A DNA stretch of 64,000 nt from Paraburkholderia sp. BL23I1N1 (GCF_003610295.1 NZ_RAPV01000001.1:6014001-6078000); one strand, 5' to 3'; shown: positions 10,404-19,342, counted from the stretch's first letter. Program-made: numbers and translations. The notes: generated from the letters alone by a model not told the origin.

Positions 10404-10421
10404 ATATAGGTCATCCTACAA
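10404..10421 (-). promoter_or_regulatory. candidate operator upstream of the semialdehyde dehydrogenase
   Basis: On the minus strand it reads TTGTAGGATGACCTATAT. It is 28 bp from the dehydrogenase start, close enough to overlap its promoter or leader. Confidence 0.58.
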
Positions 10422-10521
10422 CATTGAGCGCCATACGCGCAAGCCGAAACCCTTGTCTCATGAGGAGTTCGGGTTTACGTGGCAGTTACAAGCAGATGAG
10501 CCGATGCTAATCTTCACCAAG

Positions 10522-10539
10522 ACGTACGACAACCTATGA
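10522..10539 (+). promoter_or_regulatory. candidate operator upstream of garL
   Basis: ACGTACGACAACCTATGA agrees with the regulon word at 14 of 18 positions. It is 61 bp before the garL start, with its centre 118 bp from the partner copy at 10404-10421. Confidence 0.5.
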
Positions 10540-10599
10540 CGTTCTGTTTAGTAACCGTCAGAGCTTGCCCGGTTAATTGCAGTCCCAGGAGACATCCCC

Positions 10600-11400
10600 A
10601 TGACAGCAGCCACGCCTTACCAGCCCTTACCCAATAGCTTTCGCCGCGCCGTCTGCGGCGGCGAAACCCTGATCGGCTGCTGGGCTTCGCTCGCCAGCCC
10701 GATCGTCACGGAATTGCTCGGCATTGTCGGCTTCGACTGGGTGCTGCTCGATGCGGAACACGCACCGAACGACGTTCTGACGCTGATCCCCCAACTCATG
10801 GCGCTCAAGGACAGCCCGAGCGCACCGGTGGTACGCCCGCCGGCTAACGACAGCGTGTTTATCAAGCGCCTCCTGGACAGTGGTTTCTCGAATTTTCTGG
10901 TGCCGTTCGTCGACAGCGCCGAAGACGCGGCGCGCGCTGTCGCCGCGACGCGCTACCCGCCGCAGGGTATCCGCGGCGTCTCGGTGAGTCAGCGCGGCAA
11001 TCGCTATGCGACGGTCGCCAATTACTTCGACATCGCCAACGACAACGTCTGCGTCATCGTTCAGATTGAAAGCCGCAAGGCCGTCGACAACATTGACGAG
11101 ATTCTCGCCGTGGACGGTGTCGACGCCGTTTTCGTCGGACCGTCCGATCTCGCGGCCGCCTACGGCCACATCGGCAACCCGAATCATCCCGACGTGCAGC
11201 AGGCAATCGCACGCGTTTTCGAGCGCGCCCAGGCCGCCGGCAAACCGAGCGGCATCCTTGCTCCCGTGCAAGCCGACGCGGAGCGCTATCTCTCGATGGG
11301 CTGCCGCGTCATCGCGGTCTGTGCGGATATGGGACTGCTAAAAGGCGCGGCACAGACGGTTCAAAAACACTTCATGCAGAAACAGGCGGACGCGAAGTAG
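10600..11400 (+). CDS. garL: 2-dehydro-3-deoxyglucarate / 5-keto-4-deoxyglucarate aldolase
   Basis: Retro-aldol cleavage of 5-keto-4-deoxy-D-glucarate to pyruvate and tartronate semialdehyde. The 266-residue HpcH/HpaI-family class II aldolase follows E. coli GarL closely over its whole length, including [26 protein letters not shown] with the base His, [40 protein letters not shown] with the metal-binding Glu, and [14 protein letters not shown] with the second metal ligand. It lies 44 bp before garR and probably shares its transcript. It competes with KdgD for the same intermediate. Confidence 0.93.
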   Translation: MTAATPYQPLPNSFRRAVCGGETLIGCWASLASPIVTELLGIVGFDWVLLDAEHAPNDVLTLIPQLMALKDSPSAPVVRPPANDSVFIKRLLDSGFSNFLVPFVDSAEDAARAVAATRYPPQGIRGVSVSQRGNRYATVANYFDIANDNVCVIVQIESRKAVDNIDEILAVDGVDAVFVGPSDLAAAYGHIGNPNHPDVQQAIARVFERAQAAGKPSGILAPVQADAERYLSMGCRVIAVCADMGLLKGAAQTVQKHFMQKQADAK

Positions 11401-11444
11401 CAACGGAAGTAGAAACCGCCGCCATGACATCCACGGAGAATTCC

Positions 11445-12338
11445 ATGCAAAAAGCAGGCTTTATTGGACTCGGCATCATGGGCAAGCCCATGGCCGCCAA
11501 CCTTCTCAAGAACGGCGTGGCCCTTGCTGCGTTCACGCGCAGCGGTGTGCCCGACGATCTCACCCAGGCCGGCGCTGTCGCCTGTGACAGCCCGGCCGCC
11601 GTGGCGGCGCATGCCGACGTGATCTTCGTCATGGTGCCGGACACGCCGGACGTCGAACGCGTGCTGTTTGGCGAACACGGACTCGCCGACGCCTTGCGCC
11701 CGGGACAAATCGTGGTCGACATGAGCTCGATTTCGCCGATGGCCACGCGCGACTTCGCGGCCCGTGTGCGCGAGCACGGCGCGGACTATCTGGATGCACC
11801 GGTTTCAGGTGGCGAAGTCGGCGCCAAGGCCGGTTCGCTGACCATCATGGTGGGCGGCGAAACGGCGACCTTCGAGAGCGTCAAGCCGCTCTTCGACATG
11901 ATGGGCAAGAATGTCACGCTGATCGGCGCGGTCGGCGCAGGCCAGGTGTGCAAGGTGGCCAATCAGGTGATCGTTGCCGCGACGATCGAGGCCGTCGGCG
12001 AAGCGTTGCTGCTCGCCTCCAAAGCCGGCGTCGATCCGGCGCGCGTGCGCGAAGCGCTGATGGGCGGCTTTGCGTCCTCGCGCATTCTCGAGGTGCACGG
12101 TGAACGGATGACGAAGCGCACCTTCGATCCGGGCTTCCGGATCGAGCTTCACCAGAAGGATCTGAATCTCGCGCTTTCGACAGCCCAGGCACTCGGCGTT
12201 TCCTTGCCGAATACGGCCACCTGTCTGCAGCTCTTCAACGCCTGCGCGGCGCATGGCGGCAAGGCATGGGATCACTCCGCCATGGTGCGCGCACTCGAAA
12301 TACTCGCCAATCACGAGATCGGCCAGCAGCCCGCCTAA
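11445..12338 (+). CDS. garR: tartronate semialdehyde reductase (2-hydroxy-3-oxopropionate reductase)
   Basis: NAD(P)H-dependent reduction of tartronate semialdehyde to glycerate, the step after GarL. The 297-residue beta-hydroxyacid dehydrogenase shows the Rossmann motif GFIGLGIMGKPMAANL at the N-terminus, the substrate loop DAPVSGGEVGAKAGSLTIMVGG near residue 120 and the catalytic Lys in GQVCKVANQ. The ATG at 11445 is preferred over one seven codons upstream because GGAG sits 7 bases before it and the protein then starts directly with the Rossmann strand. The TAA stop (12336-12338) lies inside the target duplication of the adjacent IS element, so the coding region was spared. Confidence 0.93.
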   Translation: MQKAGFIGLGIMGKPMAANLLKNGVALAAFTRSGVPDDLTQAGAVACDSPAAVAAHADVIFVMVPDTPDVERVLFGEHGLADALRPGQIVVDMSSISPMATRDFAARVREHGADYLDAPVSGGEVGAKAGSLTIMVGGETATFESVKPLFDMMGKNVTLIGAVGAGQVCKVANQVIVAATIEAVGEALLLASKAGVDPARVREALMGGFASSRILEVHGERMTKRTFDPGFRIELHQKDLNLALSTAQALGVSLPNTATCLQLFNACAAHGGKAWDHSAMVRALEILANHEIGQQPA

Positions 12339-12341
12339 CCC

Positions 12342-13792
12342 CAATACTGTTAACAAGCTCAAATTTGTGTTAACTTTCAAGCCTCTGAACCAACAAGAAG
12401 AGCTTGAAGGATGGCAAGAACGGAAGCAACGCTGCCAGGCGGGGCGCGGCTCGCGGACTATCTGGCGGTGGGGTATCTGGCGCTGAACTGCTCCCTGGGA
12501 CAGGTCAAGGAGGCGCTCACGAAGTGCGGCGTGCAGACGCGCGTGCGCCGCGACATGCCGCGTGAAGTGCTGGTGTATTTCGTGATGGCGATGTGCCTGT
12601 ATCCGCGCGTGGCCTATGAGGAAGTGTTTTCGTCTGGTGATCGAGGGACTGCGGCGCATCTACGGCGACCAGGTACGCGACGCGCAGGTCAGCAAGGCGG
12701 CGATCTCGCAGGGTCGCGCACGCCTGGGATGGCAGGTGATGCGCGAGCTGTTCGCCCGGCAGGCGGCGCAACACCCACGAACCGCAGGCGGCGACTATGC
12801 GGGCTATCGGGTCATGAGCGTGGACGGCTCCACGCTGGATGTGCCCGATGAGAAGGCCAATGCGCAAGCGTTCGGATATGCGCAGGGAGGGCGCGGTGAG
12901 GCCGCGTATCCGCAGATTCGCTTCGTAGCGCTGGCCGAATGTGCGACGCACGCGCTGTGTGAGGTCCAGATGGGCGGGGTATGCGAGCACAGCGAACAGG
13001 CGCTCACACGCCAGCTGTTTCCGGCATTCTCGGACGACATGCTGGTGCTGGCCGATCGCCTGTTCTATGGCTATGACATGTGGCGCGACGCGGTGGCCAC
13101 CGGAGCGAAGCTGCTGTGGCGCGTGAAGTCGAATTTGCGGCTGCCGTGCGAAGTGCCGCTGGCAGATGGTTCGTACCTGAGCACTGTCTATGCCAGTGAC
13201 ACCGACAGGCGACACCAGCGCAACGGCATGCAGGTGCGGGTCATCGAGTATCGCCTGGAAGGTGTGCCTGATGCCGAGCCGCAGTATCGCCTGATCACCA
13301 ATCTGCTGGACGCAGCGGTGGCGCCTGCCATAGAACTCGCGGCGCTGTACCACCGGCGCTGGAAAATAGAAGAGATGTTTGACGAGATCAAGACACATCT
13401 GTGCGACGGCAAGAAGGTGCTGCGTAGCAAGACGCCTGATCTGGTCCGTCAGGAGTTCTATGCGTTAATGCTTACCCACGCGGCGATCCGTCGACTGATG
13501 TATGAGGCTGCCCAGGACAGCGGGCAGCACCCGGAAGACTTATCGTTCGTTCATGCCGTACGCGTGTTGAACCGACGCCTGCCCGAGGCGGCGGCCGTTC
13601 CCCCCTGAGCAGTGGCAAAGTTGGAGGCTCAGCTTACTGCGGGAAATCGCCAGTGGGCGTGCCGTGCAAAGCCGCGGCAAGCGTAATCCCCGCGGCGTGA
13701 AGCGAAAGATGTCGAACTTCCGGATACGCCGACGATCGGAGCCGCTGAATCAGCGAATTTCACCGAAAGCGGTCATCAAGTGAACAGTATTT
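12342..13792 (+). mobile_element. IS4-type insertion sequence, about 1.45 kb
   Basis: The ends carry a short imperfect inverted repeat: AATACTGTTAAC at 12343-12354, and GTGAACAGTATT at 13780-13791 (11 of 12 bases matching as inverted copies). Flanking 10-bp direct repeats, CGCCTAACCC (12332-12341) and CGCCTAAACC (13793-13802), differ at one base and fit the long target duplications of IS4-family elements. A single transposase frame fills the interior, broken twice. Removal of the element would rejoin garR to the hairpin at 13819-13864. The boundaries are inferred from the repeats and could be off by a base or two. Confidence 0.75.
12411..13783 (+). pseudogene. IS4-family transposase with two frameshifts
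   Basis: DDE transposase split over three frames. The N-terminal part (12411 to about 12630) has the IS4 N-terminal-domain look, ending RVAYEEVF. The frame then shifts at a TTTT run (12627-12630) into RLVIEGLRRIYGD... and continues with the first DDE Asp in RVMSVDGSTLDVP, the second in DMLVLADRLFYG and the Glu in YHRRWKIEEMFDEIKTHL. At a six-C run (13600-13605) it shifts again; the other frame runs on as EQWQSWRLSLLREIASGRA to a stop at 13781-13783. Deleting one T and one C restores a 456-residue protein of normal IS4 size. The element is either recently dead or shows homopolymer sequencing errors. Confidence 0.85.
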
Positions 13793-13818
13793 CGCCTAAA
13801 CCCGCAGCCCTGTTCCAC

Positions 13819-13864
13819 GCGCCGCTCCATCCCCTCTATGCAGATAGAGAAGATGGAGCGGCGC
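13819..13864 (+). terminator. large hairpin, probably the original garR terminator
   Basis: GCGCCGCTCCATC (13819-13831) pairs with GATGGAGCGGCGC (13852-13864), and CTCTAT (13834-13839) with ATAGAG (13844-13849) inside it. There is no T run, so its action as a terminator is inferred. Without the IS it would begin about 29 bp after the garR stop codon. Confidence 0.5.
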
Positions 13865-14037
13865 ATCAGCACGTTCACAGCCTGAGCGAGCGAGTCTCAA
13901 CGACAACAGTTTCACGCTCATTCTCAGCCTTCTATTACAAGTATTAAGGATGACTGACGACAAGAGAGACCGTTTCGATAACGACCTCCGAGTACTGACG
14001 ATCACTCACAACGCCCGCAAAGGGCAAGGAGACATCC

Positions 14038-16054
14038 GTGGCAACTAAAGATAAAAACAACGGCAAGCCGGCAACATCGAGAATCCGCGACCGGGACGAG
14101 CCGAACTCACCTAATCGCAGAGCGTTTATTGTGCTCGCAGGAACCTCCGCAGGCGCAACCCTGCTAGGCGGACTGTCCGCTTGCGGCGGCTCCGTCACCG
14201 CTCCCACCACGACTCCACCGGTGGTGCAAGACCCGATCTGGGGCACCTCGGGCGCTGCGACGCAGATCATCGCGTCGCTCCAGAACATCACGCAGGCAAT
14301 GTTCCCGGCGCGCGATTTTGTGGTCACCCAGTACGGCGCAGCGCCTTGCGCGGTCGTCGCCGCGACCAATCCGTACACGGGCGCGTCTTCAGTTGCGAGT
14401 CCGGGCTCGGCGCAAACCAATGCCGCGAACGCGCCCGACGCGAGGCCCGCGTTTCTCGCCGCGATACAGGCATGCAATGCGGCCGGCGGCGGCCGCGTGG
14501 TCGTGCCGGCCGGCACGTGGTATTGCGCCGGCCCGATCGTCCTGCTCAGCAATGTTAACTTCCACCTCAGCGCGAACTGCACGATCTATTTCAGCCCTAA
14601 CCCGGCGGACTACGCGAAAGACGGCCCGGTCAACTGCGGCGCGAACGGCAACCTCTTCTATAGCCGCTGGCAGGCGAACGACTGCCTCAATTACGGCTCG
14701 CCAGTCTACGCACGCAATCAGACCAACATTGCCCTAACCGGCGAAGACACTACGTCAATTCTCAACGGCCAGGCGATGACGCCGTTCGCCGGAACCGGCA
14801 ACACCGCCACCTGCTGGTGGACCTACAAGGGATCGAACGGGGCCTACGGCTGTGTGAACTCGTCGACGCCCTCACAGGCCTACATCAATCCGAAGAACGT
14901 CGACCTTAAAACTGCTGCACCCCGGCATCTCCGACGCGCTGTACACGCTGTTGACAAGCCCTACGACACCCTGGCAAGAGGATCAAAACTACCTGCCAGC
15001 TTTGTCCGAAGCGGGCGTGCCGATCGCACAGCGGATTTTCGGCATCGGACATTATCTGCGTCCGTGCATGGTCGAGTTTATTGGTTGTACGAACGTGCTG
15101 ATGGAGAACTATCACACCAACAACACGCCGTTCTGGCAGCACCACCCAACCGATTGCAAGAACGTCGTGATTCGCGGCGTGATGGCTGACAGCATCGGCC
15201 CGAACAACGACGGATTCGATCCGGACGCGTGTAACAACGTTCTCTGCGACAGCGTCACGTTCAACACCGGCGACGACTGCATCGCGATCAAGTCAGGCAA
15301 GGACCTCGATACGCAGTATGGTCCCGCGCAGAATCACGTGATCCAGAACTGCACGATGAATAGCGGCCACGGCGGCATCACGCTCGGCAGTGAAATGGGC
15401 GGCGGTGTGCAGAATATCTACGCGCGCAATCTGCAGATGCTGAATCAGAACTGGGCCACCAATCCGTTGAACATCGCGATCCGCATCAAGACGAATATGA
15501 ATCGCGGCGGCTTCGTGAAGAACTTCTATGTCGATACAGTCACGCTGCCCAACGGCATCAATCTGAAAGGCGGCGGCTACGGCAGCGCGTTGCTGAGCGG
15601 CAGTCCGATCAATGGCACGGTGCCGGTGGGCGTCGTCACGGCGACGGCGGGTAATCCTTCCGCATCGCAGGGCGGTCTGATTACGTTCGACTGCGACTAT
15701 CAACCGGCAAACGACGCCATTCGCACTCGCCCCGCGGTTGTACAGAACGTGAATATTTCCAACGTGCAGGCGAGCAACGTCACGCTCAACGGGGTAACGG
15801 GTTCATGTTTTCAGGCAATCGTGGCTCAGGGACCAGTCGCCTTCGACTACAACGGGCCCGCCCCAACGCCGTCCGTTCCGCCAATCAGCGGCGTCACGAT
15901 CTCGAACTGCAACCTGGGCACGGCGGTCTCCGCCGGGCCCGCAAGCGCTACGACACCGGGGCCGATCTATGCGTACAACGTCAATGCAATCACGTTGAAA
16001 AACGTGATCATCGGTTCGACGACTTACAACACGACGGTCGTCGATCAACGTTAA
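14038..16054 (+). pseudogene. polygalacturonase (glycoside hydrolase family 28), one frameshift
   Basis: Hydrolyses alpha-1,4-galacturonan, so it would feed the uronate pathway. GTG start with AAGGAG 6 bases upstream. The N-terminus has twin Arg (residues 27-28, NRRAFIV), a hydrophobic stretch and a lipobox LSAC with Cys49, suggesting Tat export and lipid anchoring. The frame breaks at a four-A run (14908-14911): removing one A joins NPKNVDLK to LLHPGISDALYTLL and gives a 671-residue protein. The second part has all GH28 catalytic landmarks: NNDGFD, GDDC, GHG and RIK. Apart from the one indel both halves are well conserved, so a sequencing error or a very recent mutation is likely. A strong terminator follows. 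Confidence 0.88.
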
Positions 16055-16068
16055 GCGAGAGGTAAAAC

Positions 16069-16100
16069 AAATGGCGGCGCCCTCGGGCGCCGCCATTTTT
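16069..16100 (+). terminator. rho-independent terminator after the polygalacturonase gene
   Basis: AAATGGCGGCGCCC (16069-16082) pairs with GGGCGCCGCCATTT (16085-16098) and is followed by T residues. It lies between the convergent polygalacturonase and MFS genes and may act in both directions. Confidence 0.85.
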
Positions 16101-16160
16101 CCATTTTCCTTCATTACCCGGCGCGATTCGCGGCCGGTCTAAATCGTTACTCAAAATTCC

Positions 16161-17453
16161 TCACTTGACCACAGCAGTCGCAGCCCCCCAACGCGGATCC
16201 GGCACCTTGTCGCCGCTGCGGGCCAGCAGGCACACCACAGCCGCCGCGATAATGTCGAACACCGCCAGCACCACAAACAACGGGCTATATCCGATCTGCG
16301 TGACCAGCACGCCGAACAGCGCTGTGAACGCCGCCGCGCCCAGGTAGCCCGCCATGCCGCCCATGCCCGTGGCGGTAGCGACTTCGTTCTTGCCGAACAT
16401 GTCGGAGGTGATCGCGTACAGCGCACCCGACAGGGTCTGGTGGGCAAAGCCGCCGACGCACAGCAGCGCCACAGCGGCATAAGGACTCGCCACCAGTCCG
16501 ACGCAGGCCGGCCCGATCATGCAGAGCGCGCCAACGACAAAAACCATCTTGCGCGACGTGAACAGCGAAACCTTCGCGTGCTTATGGAACAGCGGGCTGA
16601 GGTAGCCGCCGAGCACGCAGCCGATATCCGCCGCCAGAAAAGGCATCCACGCGTACAGCGCGACTTCCTTCAGGTTCATGTGCCGCTCGGTCATCATGTA
16701 CAGCGGGATCCACGCGTTGAAGGTCTGCCAGGCCGGCTCGGAAAGAATCCGGGGAATGCCGATTGCCCAGAAGTCGCGGCTGCCGAGCATGGCAGTCCAA
16801 CTGCGTTTGACCGCGCCGAGGTCACTGTGCTTTGCCTCCTGTCCGCTGAGGATGTAATTCCGCTCGGCGTCGCTCAACAGCTTCTGCTTCTGCGGGTGCT
16901 TGTAAAGCAGCATCCACAGCACGCTCCAGACAATCCCCGCCACGCCGACGATCAGAAACGCCCAGTGCCATTGACCATGCAGCAACGCCCAGACGACCAG
17001 CGGCGGCGCCAGCAGCGCGCCGACGGACGAACCGATATTGAACCAGCCGATCGCAACGGAACGCTCCTTGGCCGGGAACCATTCGCTCGTCGCCTTGACG
17101 CCGGCAGGGATGCCCGCCGCTTCGGCGATACCGAGCACGCCGCGGAAAAACGCCAGGCTGCGCCAGCCCGTCGACCATGCCGCCGCCGCACAGGCCAGCG
17201 ACCAGGCCAGCGCGAACACCGCAAAGCCGATCTTGGTGCCGACGGTGTCGAGCACATAGCCCGCGACCGGTTGCATGAACGCATAGCAAAGTTGCCACGC
17301 CACCACCACGTGCGAATACTGCGCGGTCGTGATGTCGAGGTCCTTCATCAACGTCGGCGCCGCCACCGACAACGTATTGCGCGCAAGGTAATTGATAATG
17401 AGCCCGGCCGCGACCAGAGCGACCATCCACCAGCGGATGCCCTTGATTTTCAT
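16161..17453 (-). CDS. MFS hexuronate transporter, ExuT-like
   Basis: A 430-residue, 12-helix anion:cation symporter. It begins MKIKGIRWWMVALVAAGLIINYLARNTLS, close to the ExuT N-terminus, and has the loop GYVLDTVGTK and AEAAGIPAGVKATSEWFPAKERSVAIGWFN, the family's helix-4 signature. Likely imports galacturonate or glucuronate with protons. It is 33 bp downstream of the second udh gene on the same strand, so transporter and first enzyme form a two-gene unit (udh-exuT-like). It is a clearly different sequence from the carrier at 6372-7724, suggesting uronate versus aldarate specialisation. Confidence 0.87.
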   Translation of the reverse strand: MKIKGIRWWMVALVAAGLIINYLARNTLSVAAPTLMKDLDITTAQYSHVVVAWQLCYAFMQPVAGYVLDTVGTKIGFAVFALAWSLACAAAAWSTGWRSLAFFRGVLGIAEAAGIPAGVKATSEWFPAKERSVAIGWFNIGSSVGALLAPPLVVWALLHGQWHWAFLIVGVAGIVWSVLWMLLYKHPQKQKLLSDAERNYILSGQEAKHSDLGAVKRSWTAMLGSRDFWAIGIPRILSEPAWQTFNAWIPLYMMTERHMNLKEVALYAWMPFLAADIGCVLGGYLSPLFHKHAKVSLFTSRKMVFVVGALCMIGPACVGLVASPYAAVALLCVGGFAHQTLSGALYAITSDMFGKNEVATATGMGGMAGYLGAAAFTALFGVLVTQIGYSPLFVVLAVFDIIAAAVVCLLARSGDKVPDPRWGAATAVVK

Positions 17454-17486
17454 GACTGCGTCTCCTCGTATTCCTTAACTTACCGA

Positions 17487-18314
17487 TCAGCGCGGCTGGC
17501 CCGCCGTGTCGTTGCTTGCGGCGTCGTCTCGCGAGTAATCGATACCGACGAAGCTGCCGCCCTGGTAACGCTGACCCAATGCATCGAGCGGATTCGGTCG
17601 TGGCAGTATTTCCTCGGCGTAGGCCTCGGCGTCCTGGGTCGGCAGATAACCGAGGCGCGCGGCGCCACTGTTGTCCCACCAGCTACGCTTGTTGGCCGAC
17701 ACGCCCCACACAGTGATGAAGCCGATGTCTTCCGCCTCGACACAGCGGTCGAGGAAATGCATCAGGTCGCGATGACCGAACCAGGTGCTCAGGTGCCGCT
17801 GCTCGGTCGGCCGTTCGAGACAACTGCCGATGCGCACGCAAATACTCTCGATACCGTGCTTGTCCCAATACATGCGCGCGAGTGCTTCGCCCCACACCTT
17901 GCTCAGGCCGTAGAAACCGTCCGGGCGCAGCTCACAGTCGAGACTGAGATGCCTGGAGACCGGATACATACCGATCGCATGATTGGAGCTGGCGAACACC
18001 ACGCGCCGAACGCCTTGCCGACGCGCGCCTTCGTAGACCTCGACCAGCGCGCGCAGGTTGTTATCGATGATTTCCGGGAGCGGACGCTCCACGCTCGTGC
18101 CGGCGAAGTGAATCAGCACGTCGACGCCCTCCAGCAGGCGATCCACGACGGCCGGATCGCGCAGGTCGCCGTGCATCACGTCCTCGCCTTCCGCCAGCGG
18201 CACCAGGGCTCGCGAGCCCGCGGCCGAACGCAAGTTGATTCCACGCGCGATCAACGCCGCGCGCACTACCGAGCCGAGCTGGCCGCCGGCCCCACTCAGG
18301 GCAATCTTCTTCAT
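17487..18314 (-). CDS. udh: uronate dehydrogenase (second copy)
   Basis: A 275-residue extended SDR matching Udh in length and motifs: nucleotide loop SGAGGQLG (residues 7-14), FASSNHAIG with Ser109/110, and YxxxK at Tyr135/Lys139 in FYGLSK. It also has the family segment RIGSCLERPTEQRHLSTWFGHRD. It is only moderately similar to the first copy, so the two are old paralogues or separate acquisitions. It begins a unit with the ExuT-like carrier; two operator copies precede it at 90-107 bp and 208-225 bp. AAGG lies just before the ATG. Confidence 0.9.
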   Translation of the reverse strand: MKKIALSGAGGQLGSVVRAALIARGINLRSAAGSRALVPLAEGEDVMHGDLRDPAVVDRLLEGVDVLIHFAGTSVERPLPEIIDNNLRALVEVYEGARRQGVRRVVFASSNHAIGMYPVSRHLSLDCELRPDGFYGLSKVWGEALARMYWDKHGIESICVRIGSCLERPTEQRHLSTWFGHRDLMHFLDRCVEAEDIGFITVWGVSANKRSWWDNSGAARLGYLPTQDAEAYAEEILPRPNPLDALGQRYQGGSFVGIDYSRDDAASNDTAGQPR

Positions 18315-18403
18315 AAGGTTCCTTAACAGCGCTGTGCGCGATTGAGCCGGAGGACGGCAAGCGGTCGAGCCGTGGTGGCATCGGGCCGGGAATGACCGAC
18401 TAG

Positions 18404-18421
18404 TTGTACGATAACGTACTA
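18404..18421 (+). promoter_or_regulatory. candidate operator, udh-proximal
   Basis: TTGTACGATAACGTACTA, close to the copy upstream of kdgD. It also shows GTACGATAACGTAC local symmetry. Confidence 0.6.
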
Positions 18422-18521
18422 TTTACGATCTTCAGATTGATTTCAACTAGGCACTTACCCGCACCTGCTTTCGTCTCCGGGCAATTTATCTTTGATAAAC
18501 AGACACGTACGGCCAATTTAT

Positions 18522-18539
18522 TGATATGACGTCGTATAA
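18522..18539 (-). promoter_or_regulatory. candidate operator, udh-distal
   Basis: On the minus strand TTATACGACGTCATATCA. The centre is 118 bp from the copy at 18404-18421, the same spacing as the pair between the semialdehyde dehydrogenase and garL. Confidence 0.58.
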
Positions 18540-18721
18540 CATAAGACATGGATCATTGTGAAGTCATACGCCCGGTTGGCTCGATGGGCATTGCCGTTCG
18601 CGCGCTTATCGTCAAGCGTGCGTAGACTTGATGCGCATGCGCGTGATCGAACTGAACTTCGGCGCGCCCGCGGCAAAGTTGCCCTTCTCACCACGATCTA
18701 TTTTCAGCACAGCACCTTCCC

Positions 18722-19261
18722 ATGCCAGACGCCAACCGCTCCGTGCTTTCCGTCGCTGTGCCGGCCGAATCCAGCATAGCCCGCCTGTACGATGCCCCGG
18801 ACCTCGCGGACGCGTACGCTGTCCGCTTGCCGGACAACGCAATTGACGATCCGGAATTACTCGCGCGCTTTCTGTTCGCACACCAGCCGGCATGGGTTGC
18901 GAAACTCTTGAGCTTGCGCGATGCGCTGGTCGCTCGCCTCGGACTCAAAACGGCGAAGCAGTTGCGCGCGGCAAGTTCGCACGCCTCCAGGGAACGGGTC
19001 GACTTCTTCAGAATCTACACGCGCAGCGCGCGCGAGATCATCCTCGGCGAGAACGACAGCCATCTCGACTTCCGGCTTTCGGTGTTGCAGCAAACACGCG
19101 ATACGCGCGAAGGGAGCACGCGCTATTTGATCCTGTCCACCGTCGTGCACTGCCACAATGGGTTCGGGCGTTTCTATATCCTCGTCATCGCACCGTTCCA
19201 CCGGCTGGTGGTTCGCTCGTCATTGCGCCGGGCGGCGCGCATCGGCTGGCCGACTGCCTGA
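18722..19261 (+). CDS. DUF2867 domain protein, function unknown
   Basis: A 179-residue protein without signal peptide or membrane segment. The order LPDNAIDDPELLARFLFAHQPAWVAKLLSLRDALV near residues 37-75, then LDFRLSV and a late HCHNGFGRFYILVIAPFHRLVV, resembles DUF2867 proteins, which are sometimes fused to SDR domains. No catalytic motif is evident. It has its own position divergent from the second udh with an operator copy 183 bp upstream, so it may or may not belong to the uronate regulon. The ribosome site is weak, and the ATG at 18722 is the first good start. Confidence 0.65.
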   Translation: MPDANRSVLSVAVPAESSIARLYDAPDLADAYAVRLPDNAIDDPELLARFLFAHQPAWVAKLLSLRDALVARLGLKTAKQLRAASSHASRERVDFFRIYTRSAREIILGENDSHLDFRLSVLQQTRDTREGSTRYLILSTVVHCHNGFGRFYILVIAPFHRLVVRSSLRRAARIGWPTA

Positions 19262-19342
19262 GCGGCGCCGTCACAGGCGGGCACGGATGCGACTGACGCA
19301 AGGCAATCGCCGCACGCCGGCCGCACTCGCTACGCCAGCGTA

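Larger units (their letters stand above)
18315..18721. promoter_or_regulatory. 407-bp divergent regulatory region between udh (second copy) and the DUF2867 gene
   Basis: No credible gene. It contains two copies of the regulon operator in opposite orientation with A/T-rich sequence between them, which marks the likely promoter zone. Confidence 0.6.

Noticed and set aside
12411..13783. Programmed ribosomal frameshift in the transposase
   Set aside because: Two shifts, both repaired by removing a base from a plain homopolymer, and no IS4 relatives known to me use programmed shifting; random indels or sequencing errors are simpler.
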